A stretch of DNA of 15,156 nucleotides from Anaerolineales bacterium. GTDB taxonomy: Bacteria; Chloroflexota; Anaerolineae; 4572-78; J111. Positions 7,612-13,860 of this stretch are shown piece after piece (the first letter of the stretch is position 1; each line of letters begins with the position of its first letter). Both the position numbers and the translations under genes were made by a program. Under the pieces are notes generated by a model that was not told the origin of the DNA, made no database searches, and saw nothing but the letters and a program-made list of their open reading frames with translations. The stretch covers positions 1 to 15,156 of the forward strand of contig JAAUSP010000129.1 of NCBI GenBank assembly GCA_012032575.1, read 5' to 3'.

Positions 7612-7974
7612 ATGAGCGAAATAAAAGTTAATTATGATGAAGTGGCAGATGTATTGTACATCTCTTTTGGCCGCAGTGATCATGTTACTGGGATTGAACT
7701 GGCCGATAATATCTTGTTAAGATTAGATACCGGCCAAGTTTCGGGGACCCTGCCGAAAGCAATTGGTTTAACGTTTATCAGTTTTAGCTACATGATGGCT
7801 CATTCTCAGAATGCACCCCTCTATGTGCCCCTGGCCAATTTGCGCAATCTACCAGAAGAGATGTGGCAAGCGGTTTTGACAGTAACTACTACACCGCCGG
7901 TAAGTGATTTTTTAGCAGTTGGGTTATCGTTATCACCGCGAATTCCACCATTGCCAGTACCAACGGCGGCTTGA
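7612..7974 (+). CDS. DUF2283 protein, candidate antitoxin
   Basis: 120 residues. The N-terminal half is a clear DUF2283 domain: KVNYDEVADVLYISFG, then VTGIELADNILLRLD and KAIGLTFISFSYM, a small all-beta domain. It is longer than the usual 60-90 residues, with a C-terminal part (about 75-120) ending in a Pro-rich tail LSPRIPPLPVPTAA. DUF2283 genes frequently accompany small RelE/BECR-type toxin genes, and this one follows such a gene after 3 bases, so I infer a toxin-antitoxin pair. It ends 7 bases before ccmA, so the insert is transcriptionally in line with the operon. Confidence 0.7.
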   Translation: MSEIKVNYDEVADVLYISFGRSDHVTGIELADNILLRLDTGQVSGTLPKAIGLTFISFSYMMAHSQNAPLYVPLANLRNLPEEMWQAVLTVTTTPPVSDFLAVGLSLSPRIPPLPVPTAA

Positions 7975-7981
7975 TTATATT

Positions 7982-8683
7982 ATGATCCAGATTCGTAATC
8001 TCATTAAAGCCTTCGGCTCGCGAGTGGTGCTGCGCGGGGTGGACCTGACCATCAACGAAGGCGACTTTGTGGCCCTCATGGGGGCCAACGGGGCGGGCAA
8101 AACGACCCTGCTGCATATCGTTGCCACGTTGAGCAAACCCACCGGCGGGAGTGTCGCCATCAGTGGTTACAACACCGCCGACTCGGCCACCGAACTACGC
8201 CGCTTTATCGGCCTGGTTTCGCACAAAACGCTGTTGTACGATGACCTGACCGCCGACCAGAATTTGCATTTTTACGCCCGCCTGTATGATGTACCTCACA
8301 GTTCGGCCCGGATCGAACTGCTGCTCAAACAGGTCGGGTTGTGGGGCCGCCAGAACGACCCGGTGCGAACTTACTCGCGGGGGATGCAGCAGCGGCTGGC
8401 GATTGCCCGCGCTATGCTGCACAACCCTCCTCTGCTCTTGCTTGATGAACCCGATACCGGCCTCGACCAGCATGCTGCCGACCGACTGAACGAGTTGTTG
8501 ACTGCCGTCGGAGCCGACCAGCGCACCATCTTAATGACCACCCACAACCTGGAACGCGGGCTGTCGCTGGGCAATCGGGTGGTGATTTTAGCCAAAGGCA
8601 AAATTGCTTACGATGTACAGCGCCAGGAGGTCGGCATAGCCGAGGTCCGCGAGCGCTATTTTCAATTTGTAACAGCCAATTAG
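7982..8683 (+). CDS. ccmA: Heme exporter ATP-binding subunit CcmA
   Basis: 233-residue ABC ATPase that powers release of heme-loaded CcmE from CcmC/CcmD. Walker A GANGAGKTT (34-42), Q-loop area VSHKTLLYDDLT (79-90), signature YSRGMQQR (131-138), Walker B LLLLDEP (151-157) and H-loop histidine in MTTHN (H188) are all present. Short length without extra domains and the neighbouring ccmB and ccmC identify it as CcmA. The start ATG 7982 lies 7 bases after the DUF2283 stop with no good Shine-Dalgarno sequence, so translation may depend on coupling to the inserted gene. An upstream in-frame start at 7919 would add a non-conserved N-terminus and is rejected. Confidence 0.93.
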   Translation: MIQIRNLIKAFGSRVVLRGVDLTINEGDFVALMGANGAGKTTLLHIVATLSKPTGGSVAISGYNTADSATELRRFIGLVSHKTLLYDDLTADQNLHFYARLYDVPHSSARIELLLKQVGLWGRQNDPVRTYSRGMQQRLAIARAMLHNPPLLLLDEPDTGLDQHAADRLNELLTAVGADQRTILMTTHNLERGLSLGNRVVILAKGKIAYDVQRQEVGIAEVRERYFQFVTAN

Positions 8684-8708
8684 GGGTGTCACGTGTTACG
8701 ATATAACG

Positions 8709-8858
8709 AACTTGACACATTACTACTCAGGCTCATGTCATTTCGAGCGACGAAGGAGCGTGAAATCCACAAGGTGCAACACGTAGAAGTAAGGTAGTAG
8801 AGGATTTCTCCCTACGGTCGAAATGACATGGCTGAGCAGTTACCTTGAAACTTGACAC
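8709..8858. mobile_element. MITE-like inverted-repeat element between ccmA and ccmB
   Basis: The spacer carries an inverted repeat with exact 13-base cores CATGTCATTTCGA (8734-8746) and its complement (8818-8830), extended outward by imperfect matching (ACTACTCAGGCT against ACTGCTCAGC). A second inner pair is GAAATCC (8762-8768) and GGATTTC (8802-8808). The direct repeat AACTTGACAC flanks the whole unit at 8709-8718 and 8849-8858, like a target duplication. The core resembles the CATTTCGA..GAAATC repeat family seen in many environmental genomes. No ORF is inside, so it would be non-autonomous. Confidence 0.65.
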
Positions 8859-8875
8859 CTGACCCAATTCTTACC

Positions 8876-9611
8876 ATGACCGAGCAAGTCCAACCCTTAC
8901 CCAATTCCATCCCGGCGACCGTTCCGCGTGGCTTTGCCGGTTATGTGCGTAAAGTGCTGGCAATTGTCGGCAAAGATATTGCCACCGAAATCCGTACCAA
9001 AGAGATGATCAGCGCGATGTTTGTCTTTTCGCTGCTGATTATATTTATCTTTAATTTTGCTTTTGATTTGCGGGCCGAGAATCTGCAAACTGTCGCACCG
9101 GGGGGTTTTGTGGGTGGCTATTGCTTTTGCCGGGATGCTGGGCTTGAGCCGCAGCTTTGTGCTGGAACGGGATCGGGGCGTCATGGATGGCTTGCTACTG
9201 GCTCCGATGGATCGCAGCGCCATTTATTTTGGCAAAATGATCGGCAACGTGCTGTTTATCAGCCTGGTGGAACTTTTTGTTCTGCCTATTTTGTCATCCT
9301 GTTCAACCAGAGCGCAGCGACTTTGCCGCTTTTGTGCGGCGTGGTTATTTTGGGTACAATTGGTTTTGCCAGTGTCGGCACGCTGTTTTCGGCCATGGCT
9401 GTCCATACCCGCGCCCGCGAAGTGATGCTGCCCCATTATGCTCTTTCCGGTGATCGTGCCGCTGCTGCTGGCCGCCGTCCGCCTGACCGCAGCTATTTTG
9501 GATAACATCCCTCTGGCCGAGGTGAGTCACTGGCTGGCGTTGCTGGTTGCCTTTGATGCTATTTTTATTGCCGCGTCGTTTATGTTGTTTGAGTACGTCG
9601 TTGAGGAATGA
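8876..9611 (+). CDS. ccmB: Heme exporter membrane subunit CcmB, broken by three apparent indels
   Basis: CcmB is the six-helix permease partner of CcmA. Start ATG 8876 gives MTEQVQPLP..RKVLAIVGKDIATEIRTKEM, the normal N-terminal phrase. Three shifts are needed to read the rest: one base too many in the G6 run 9100-9105 (then LWVAIAFAGMLGLSRSF), one too few at the T4 run 9289-9292 (then FVILFNQSAATLPLL), and one too many in the C4 run 9431-9434 (then PIMLFPVIVPLLLAAVRL). The frame then runs to TGA 9609-9611. Corrected length is about 244 residues, slightly over the family norm. Every segment between indels is well conserved with no substitution stops, which favours sequence error over decay. 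The TTG at 8852 lies in a repeat and is unlikely as start. Confidence 0.85.
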
Positions 9612-9731
9612 GCGGGCGAATGGCCGCGCCACGTAAGCGAATGGCGAATAGAATCAGGCTGTAACAAGTCTGCCCTTTCTAATTTCTAAATTCTTATTTC
9701 TTATTTTTCATCTCTTGTCTGGAGTAATTTT
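9612..9731 (+). other. ccmB-ccmC spacer, repeat-like and pyrimidine-rich
   Basis: The first part carries the direct motif GCGAATGG (for example 9639-9646, with GGGCGAATGG at 9614-9623). The second part (about 9673-9716) is a T-rich tract made of TTTCTAA and TTCTTATTT units. GGAG (9720-9723) precedes the ccmC start. No ORF or clear promoter was seen. Confidence 0.4.
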
Positions 9732-10496
9732 ATGGCGACACCCACTGCCTTAACACGACCAGCAAAAACCGAGGCGGCTGCCGGCGGTTTTAATTGGGGA
9801 CTGGGGCTAACCGTTGTCAGCGGCATTTTTATGGTGATAGCTCTGTACATGGCTTTAGCCTGGGCGCCCGATGCGCTCAACCTGGAAGCTCCAGCCGAGC
9901 GTTACGCCCAACGCATTTTTTATTTCCACGTCCCTTCGGCCTGGATTGGTTTTTTAGCCTTTATCGTCGCGGCGGTGACTGCTGTATTGTATCTTGCCAC
10001 CCGCAACCCCCGCTGGGACATCTGGGGGCTGGCCTCGGTTGAAGTGGGGCTGGCCTTTTTTACGATGGTCATGCTGAGCGGCCCTATCTGGGCCAAACCA
10101 ACCTGGAATGTCTGGTGGACCTGGGACCCGCGCCTGACCATCTCGACCATCAGTTGGTTGTTGTATATCGGCTATCTCATGCTGCGCGGTGCGGTAGATA
10201 ACCCCGAGCGGCAGGCGCGCTTTGCCGCTGTTTATGCCCTGATAGCCGCCATCTCGGTCCCCATCAATTGGATGGCGATCCGCTGGTGGCGGACCATCCA
10301 TCCGGCAGTGGTGGCCCCCGGCAAAAGCAGTGACGCGATGGGTGGGTTTGGCATGTCGGACAGTATTATGCTAACCCTTATGTTCTGCCTGGTGGCCTTT
10401 ACCGTTTTTTATATTACCTTGATGTATCACCGCATTCGCCTGGAAAATTTGAAACGGCGGGTGGACGCGGTCAAGCAGGAAATATTGTATCGGTAA
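9732..10496 (+). CDS. ccmC: Heme exporter/handling protein CcmC
   Basis: 254 residues, six predicted membrane helices. CcmC loads heme onto CcmE. The first conserved histidine lies in FYFHVPSAW (H66), the WWD domain is GPIWAKPTWNVWWTWDPRLT (117-136), and the second histidine is in RTIHP (H190), matching the bis-His plus WWD arrangement of the family. The N-terminal 22 residues are extra and soluble. Start ATG 9732 has GGAG at 9720-9723. The gene is intact, unlike ccmB just before it. It is followed by a hairpin repeat and then the CcmD-like gene. Confidence 0.94.
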   Translation: MATPTALTRPAKTEAAAGGFNWGLGLTVVSGIFMVIALYMALAWAPDALNLEAPAERYAQRIFYFHVPSAWIGFLAFIVAAVTAVLYLATRNPRWDIWGLASVEVGLAFFTMVMLSGPIWAKPTWNVWWTWDPRLTISTISWLLYIGYLMLRGAVDNPERQARFAAVYALIAAISVPINWMAIRWWRTIHPAVVAPGKSSDAMGGFGMSDSIMLTLMFCLVAFTVFYITLMYHRIRLENLKRRVDAVKQEILYR

Positions 10497-10508
10497 TCGA
10501 AGGTTTGT

Positions 10509-10547
10509 GTGTTGCGTGTTCCGTAATACTAACGGAACACGCAACAC
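10509..10547. repeat. Inverted repeat after ccmC
   Basis: GTGTTGCGTGTTCCGT (10509-10524) pairs exactly with ACGGAACACGCAACAC (10532-10547) around a 7-base loop. An extra GCAACAC copy follows at 10548-10554. There is no T-run, so intrinsic termination is unlikely. A degenerate relative occurs at about 10803-10852. Confidence 0.8.
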
Positions 10548-10589
10548 GCAACACGTCAGTAAATTTTGAATTAATCAAGGACTTTCTCA

Positions 10590-10742
10590 ATGGGCGACAC
10601 AATTTACCTCACCGCCGGCTACGCCGTCTTCTGGATTGTCAGTTTTGTTTATATTTACACCCTGGTTAACCGCCAGCGCAACCTGCAAAAAGAGGTCGAG
10701 ATGCTGGAGCAAGTAGCCCGCGGTGAAGGGAACAGAGAATAG
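10590..10742 (+). CDS. ccmD: CcmD-like small membrane protein
   Basis: A 50-residue ORF directly after ccmC: MGDTIYLTAGYAVFWIVSFV, then YIYTLVNRQRNLQKEVEMLE and a short tail. It has one N-terminal helix (about residues 7-26) and a charged amphipathic C-terminus with an R..L..E.. pattern. This is the size and layout of CcmD, which joins CcmC and CcmE and is needed to release holo-CcmE. CcmD is too variable for a motif match, so the call rests on size, topology and position. AAGG at 10577-10580 is a plausible ribosome site. Confidence 0.75.
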   Translation: MGDTIYLTAGYAVFWIVSFVYIYTLVNRQRNLQKEVEMLEQVARGEGNRE

Positions 10743-10802
10743 AAATTTGCTGTGGGGGTGTAGGTAAGAAATTCGTTAGATTTGCGTCATAAGATTGAGG
10801 CA

Positions 10803-10852
10803 ACGTGTTACGTCTTACGTCTTGCGTAACATAAACGCAACACGCAACACGA
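10803..10852. repeat. Degenerate copy of the CGTGTTGCGT repeat before ccdA
   Basis: CGTGTTACGTCTTACGTC at 10804-10821 is an imperfect inverted match to ACGCAACACGCAACACG at 10836-10852. The units are the same as in the repeat after ccmC, so the two spacers around the CcmD-like gene carry members of one family. The 10743-10895 spacer otherwise shows no gene. Confidence 0.55.
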
Positions 10853-10895
10853 ATTACCGTTTCCCGAAACTTCCAAAAAGAAATTAGGCATAATT

Positions 10896-11624
10896 ATGGA
10901 AAATATCACTATTTTTGCTGCTTTTATCGCTGGATTACTGTCCTTTATTTCCCCGTGTGTTTTGCCGCTCATCCCCGTTTATTTGGGCTATTTGAGCGGC
11001 TCCACCATCACCGGCACTGACGCGCCTCCGCGCAGTTATGTTTTTACCCACGCCCTCTTGTTTGTGGCTGGCTTTACCTTTATTTTTGTGGTGGTATTTG
11101 GCGCGCCGGTGGGCTTTTTGGGTGGAGCGTTGGGTAAAGTGGCCGATTATATGGTCTGGGTAGGCGGCCTGGTGTTGATTATTTTTGGGCTGCATATCAT
11201 GGGCCTGATTAACATCCCTATCTTTAACATGCAAAAGAAGATGGAGTACGGCTACGGCCAGACTCCCAGCTACGCCCGCAGTGTTATTGTGGGCATGACG
11301 TTTGCCGCCGGTTGGACTCCCTGTATTGGACCACTGCTGGGCGCAATTTTGACCCTGGCCATCCAGGGGCAGAATGTCGGCCTGGCGATGTTTTATCTCT
11401 TTATTTATTCGATGGGCCTGGCGGTGCCGTTTCTGGTGACGGCCTGGATGCTGACCGCCGCCACCAGCCAGCTCAAAAAACTCAACCGCCACATGGGCCT
11501 GATCGAGCGGGTCAGCGGCGCATTTATCATCCTCATCGGGGTGATGCTGCTGACCGGCACCTTTACCTATTTTAATACCATCGCCAATCAACTGGCCCCG
11601 GCCTGGCTGCTCGAAAATATTTAA
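10896..11624 (+). CDS. ccdA: CcdA cytochrome c biogenesis thiol transporter
   Basis: 242 residues, six or seven membrane helices, related to the membrane core of DsbD. It moves reducing equivalents from cytosolic thioredoxin across the membrane to the extracytoplasmic thioredoxin-like protein. The two redox cysteines are C21 in SFISPCVLPLIP and C143 in AAGWTPCIGP, both in the typical proline-flanked settings. Length is normal for CcdA. It is intact and ends the ccm block; a strong terminator follows 16 bases later. A long antisense reading frame over it is a shadow. Confidence 0.93.
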   Translation: MENITIFAAFIAGLLSFISPCVLPLIPVYLGYLSGSTITGTDAPPRSYVFTHALLFVAGFTFIFVVVFGAPVGFLGGALGKVADYMVWVGGLVLIIFGLHIMGLINIPIFNMQKKMEYGYGQTPSYARSVIVGMTFAAGWTPCIGPLLGAILTLAIQGQNVGLAMFYLFIYSMGLAVPFLVTAWMLTAATSQLKKLNRHMGLIERVSGAFIILIGVMLLTGTFTYFNTIANQLAPAWLLENI

Positions 11625-11640
11625 GCTGGTTCCGTTCACA

Positions 11641-11676
11641 AAAAAGGCCGGAGGGTGTTGCATCTCCGGCTTTTTG
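11641..11676 (+). terminator. Intrinsic terminator after ccdA
   Basis: GCCGGAG (11647-11653) pairs with CTCCGGC (11664-11670) around a 10-base loop, flanked by AAAAA on the left and TTTTT (11671-11675) on the right, which also pair through a one-base G bulge. The T-run after a GC stem gives a good rho-independent terminator, and its A/T symmetry lets it work on both strands. Confidence 0.85.
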
Positions 11677-11692
11677 TGGATAAAATTCTAAT

Positions 11693-11953
11693 ATGCAAAA
11701 AGTAACCCTGTACACCAAACTGAACTGTCATTTATGCCAGGATGTCTACATGATGTTAATGGAACTCACCTTGGAGACCCCACTCGAAATTGATTTGGTA
11801 GACATTACTCACGCTCATAACAGCCATATCCGCGCCAAATACACTGATCGTATCCCTGTGTTAGCCCGTCCCCAAAGCGAGGTTGAACTCGAATGGCCCT
11901 TTACGATGGCTGATATTAGAGCCTTTCTCAGCGATCCAGCCCCCGATTCATGA
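11693..11953 (+). CDS. Glutaredoxin-like (DUF836 family) protein
   Basis: 86 residues with a thioredoxin-fold start VTLYTKLNCHLCQDVYMML: the active-site-like CxxC is C12-H-L-C15. The later segment DRIPVLARP holds the cis-proline after IPV, as in glutaredoxins. The fold lacks the C-terminal glutathione-binding GG pair, so it fits the short DUF836 group. Probably a cytosolic thiol reductant; substrate unknown. It starts 17 bases after the terminator, so it needs its own promoter or read-through. Its stop overlaps the next start (ATGA). Confidence 0.8.
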   Translation: MQKVTLYTKLNCHLCQDVYMMLMELTLETPLEIDLVDITHAHNSHIRAKYTDRIPVLARPQSEVELEWPFTMADIRAFLSDPAPDS

Positions 11954-12708
11954 CCTCCCAACTCCCCCAACGCCGCCCGGTGACAGGTCCGGCCCGCCAC
12001 CTGACCCTCTGGGCAAACCGGCGGATTCTGTGGCTGGCCCACCACTGGCTGGCCGTCTTCAATCTCTTTTTTTTCCTTTACGTGGGGCTGTCTTTTTTGG
12101 CTCCGGTATTGTTGGCTTACGGCTATACCGATGTGGCCAACACCCTCTACAGTCTGTACCGGGCCACCTGCCATCAGCTTCCCTCACGCTCCTTCTTTAT
12201 CCTGGGCGAACAGGTCGCCGTCTGCCACCGTGACGTGGCAATTTATGCCGCCTTTCTGTTGGGGGGACTGGGCTACGGGGTGATCCGGCCTCAGTTGAAG
12301 CCGCCGCAGGTGCGCTGGTACGTTTTTTTTCTATGGCCCATCGCCCTCGATGCGGGCATGCAGCTCGCCAGCGATTGGCTGGCCGGCGGCGTTTCGATGG
12401 GCGCGTTGTGGGCCATCGGCCTGATTGCGCTGGGTCTCACCAGCGCCATTCTCCACCGCTTTAAATATCTCACCTGGCACAGCTATCTCTATTTTTTGGC
12501 CGGTCCTCTGGGGTTGATTTACATAAAATATTTTGGCCCTTACCAGAGCGACCTGTTCCGGCGCACCATTTCCGGGGTTATTTTTGGTCTGGCCTCGGTC
12601 TGGCTATTCTATCCCTACCTCGAAGATGCCTTTCAGGATATTCGCCGCCAGACAGGTGATACATTAGCCCGCGCTGCTGGCGTAGACGCCCCGGTAAGCG
12701 GGCGGTAA
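11950..12708 (+). CDS. DUF2085 family membrane protein
   Basis: 252 residues with about five membrane helices. The DUF2085 signature is TCHQLPSRSFFILGEQVAVCHRDVAIYAAFLLG (residues 73-105), with conserved C74-H75-Q76 and C92. In most members the second site reads CxRCxG; here it is C92-H93-R94-D95, so one cysteine of that set is missing. Function of the family is unknown; the Cys/His set suggests metal or thiol chemistry at the membrane. Translationally coupled to the glutaredoxin-like gene. Its last 45 bases overlap the 3' end of the opposite-strand plsC gene. Confidence 0.8.
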   Translation: MTSQLPQRRPVTGPARHLTLWANRRILWLAHHWLAVFNLFFFLYVGLSFLAPVLLAYGYTDVANTLYSLYRATCHQLPSRSFFILGEQVAVCHRDVAIYAAFLLGGLGYGVIRPQLKPPQVRWYVFFLWPIALDAGMQLASDWLAGGVSMGALWAIGLIALGLTSAILHRFKYLTWHSYLYFLAGPLGLIYIKYFGPYQSDLFRRTISGVIFGLASVWLFYPYLEDAFQDIRRQTGDTLARAAGVDAPVSGR

Positions 12709-13248
12709 CATCGCTGCAATCTGCTCCATCAACACCTGGGTCAACCGCCGCAAAGTCTCCCGATCAGAGCTAGTCGAACCGGCCAGGGCCACCATATCGA
12801 ACGGCGGTCCGGCCTCAATTCTGATTTTGTTGCCCTTCCAGCCTTTTTTCATATCAAACTTTTCGGTGCCGCTGATGGCCACCGGCACCACCGGCGTCTG
12901 ATAGTCGAGCGCCAGTTTGACCGCCCCGGCCCTGCCCCGGCGCAACTGCGCCTTTCCTTTACTGCGCGTTCCTTCGGGAAACATGCACAAAACCTGGCCT
13001 GCCTCCAACACTCGACCGGCTTGACGCAGCGCCCAGGCATCACTTTCGCCGCGATACACCGGAAACGAGCCGCACATGCGGATAGCCCAGCCAAAAATTG
13101 GGTTTTTATACAATTCAACTTTAGCCATAAAGTACAGCGGCCTGGGCGCATACAAACCGGCATAAACCACATCCATATTGCTGATGTGATTTGAAGCAAA
13201 AATGTACGGCCCTGACGCCGGAAAATTCTCAAAACCGACACATTCCAC
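12664..13248 (-). CDS. plsC: PlsC-type 1-acyl-glycerol-3-phosphate acyltransferase, N-terminus unclear
   Basis: LPLAT-family acyltransferase of phospholipid synthesis. From GTG 13248 it reads MECVGFENFPASGPYIFASN, with the catalytic HX4D motif HISNMD (H21, D26), the substrate site FPEGTR (90-95) and PVVPVAISG. The listed 194 residues lack the usual N-terminal hydrophobic part. Upstream, another frame starts at ATG 13327 (MTWYTRETVVSRMIKF) and a third gives LGGLYSMLRLTWN; two missing bases (near 13279-13282 and near 13240) would join them into MIKF..LGGLYSMLRLTWNVVGFENFP, a normal PlsC start. So the true gene probably spans 12664-13327 with indels. It converges with the DUF2085 gene. Confidence 0.85.
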   Translation of the reverse strand: MECVGFENFPASGPYIFASNHISNMDVVYAGLYAPRPLYFMAKVELYKNPIFGWAIRMCGSFPVYRGESDAWALRQAGRVLEAGQVLCMFPEGTRSKGKAQLRRGRAGAVKLALDYQTPVVPVAISGTEKFDMKKGWKGNKIRIEAGPPFDMVALAGSTSSDRETLRRLTQVLMEQIAAMLPPAYRGVYASSAG

Positions 13249-13382
13249 GTCAGCCGCAGCATGGAATAGAGTCCGCCCAAAACTTAATCATCCGGCTAAC
13301 GACGGTTTCGCGGGTATACCAGGTCATACTGTCCCGCCAGTCGGGGCGGGGGCAATTTTAGAGGCTTCTTCCATCGGTTCCA

Positions 13383-13841
13383 TTATTCCTTCAAAGCAGT
13401 CAAAACCTGTTCGCTGTGGGTTTCCGGTTTGACTTTACGGAAAATCCTGGTGATAACACCGTCGGCCCCAATCAAAAAGGTGGTCCGCTCCACCCCCCAG
13501 AATTTTTTGCCGTACATAGATTTTTCCACCCACACCCCATACATCTCGGCCACTTTGTGATTTTCGTCGGCCAGCAGAGGGTAGGGCAAATTTTCTTTGG
13601 CCTTAAATTTGGCCTCATCTTTAACCGTATCCGGGCTGACGCCCAAAACTACCACCTCAGCCGCTTGATACTGCTGGAAATCATCACGGATTCCCTGAGC
13701 CTGGACCGTTCAGCCACTGGTCAGGGCTTTGGGGAAGAAATACAGCACGACTCGTTTACCCCTGAAATCCGACAATTTGGTTGGCTTGCCCGAATCGTCG
13801 AGTAATTCAAAATCGGGGGCCATTTCTTTTTCGTTGAGCAT
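13383..13841 (-). CDS. bcp: BCP/PrxQ-type peroxiredoxin with in-frame TGA (predicted selenocysteine) at the catalytic position
   Basis: Thiol (here probably selenol) peroxidase that reduces H2O2 and organic hydroperoxides. ATG 13841 follows GAGGAG (13847-13852) at 5 bases. The frame reads MLNEKEMAPDFELLDDSGKP..VVLYFFPKALTSG, then TGA at 13712-13710, then TVQAQGIRDDFQQY..VVVLGVSPD and on to TAA 13385-13383, 152 residues with the TGA decoded. Both sides are in one frame. Aligned by family knowledge with E. coli BCP (PKAMTPGCTVQACGLRD), the TGA is codon 44, exactly the peroxidatic Cys. The BCP resolving Cys five residues later is Gln here, so it would be a 1-Sec enzyme needing an outside reductant. 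A stem-loop at 13673-13700 fits a bacterial SECIS. A callers' truncated version would start at 13655. A sequencing error or nonsense mutation is the alternative. Confidence 0.85.
13673..13700 (-). promoter_or_regulatory. Candidate bacterial SECIS stem-loop
   Basis: On the minus strand, 14 bases after the TGA, GGGAATC (13695-13689) pairs with GATTTCC (13682-13676), seven pairs with one G-U, closing loop CGTGAT (13688-13683). GCT (13700-13698) and AGC (13675-13673) add three pairs below a two-base bulge CA. The apical loop starts 21 bases after the TGA and has G at its second position; both agree with published bSECIS rules (16-37 bases, G in the first two loop bases). Confidence 0.6.
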
Positions 13842-13860
13842 TTTGTCTCCTCATAAATAA

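Noticed and set aside
8852..8875. TTG start for ccmB
   Set aside because: It lies in the flanking direct repeat of the MITE-like element; ATG 8876 is better placed for the conserved N-terminus.
10509..10547. Intrinsic terminator after ccmC
   Set aside because: Strong stem but no T-run on either side, and downstream ccmD and ccdA belong to the same pathway.
10935..11663. 242-residue open frame on the minus strand opposite ccdA
   Set aside because: His/Gln-rich composition with no known motifs is typical of an antisense shadow of a hydrophobic membrane-protein gene; ccdA itself is certain.
12849..13280. 143-residue minus-strand frame overlapping plsC
   Set aside because: Only its first dozen residues look like plausible PlsC N-terminus; the rest is an out-of-frame shadow of the conserved acyltransferase.
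13332..13350. Terminator hairpin between the peroxiredoxin and plsC (CCCGCC / GGCGGG)
   Set aside because: The stem is only six pairs and no T-run follows on the minus strand; it may lie inside the true plsC leader.
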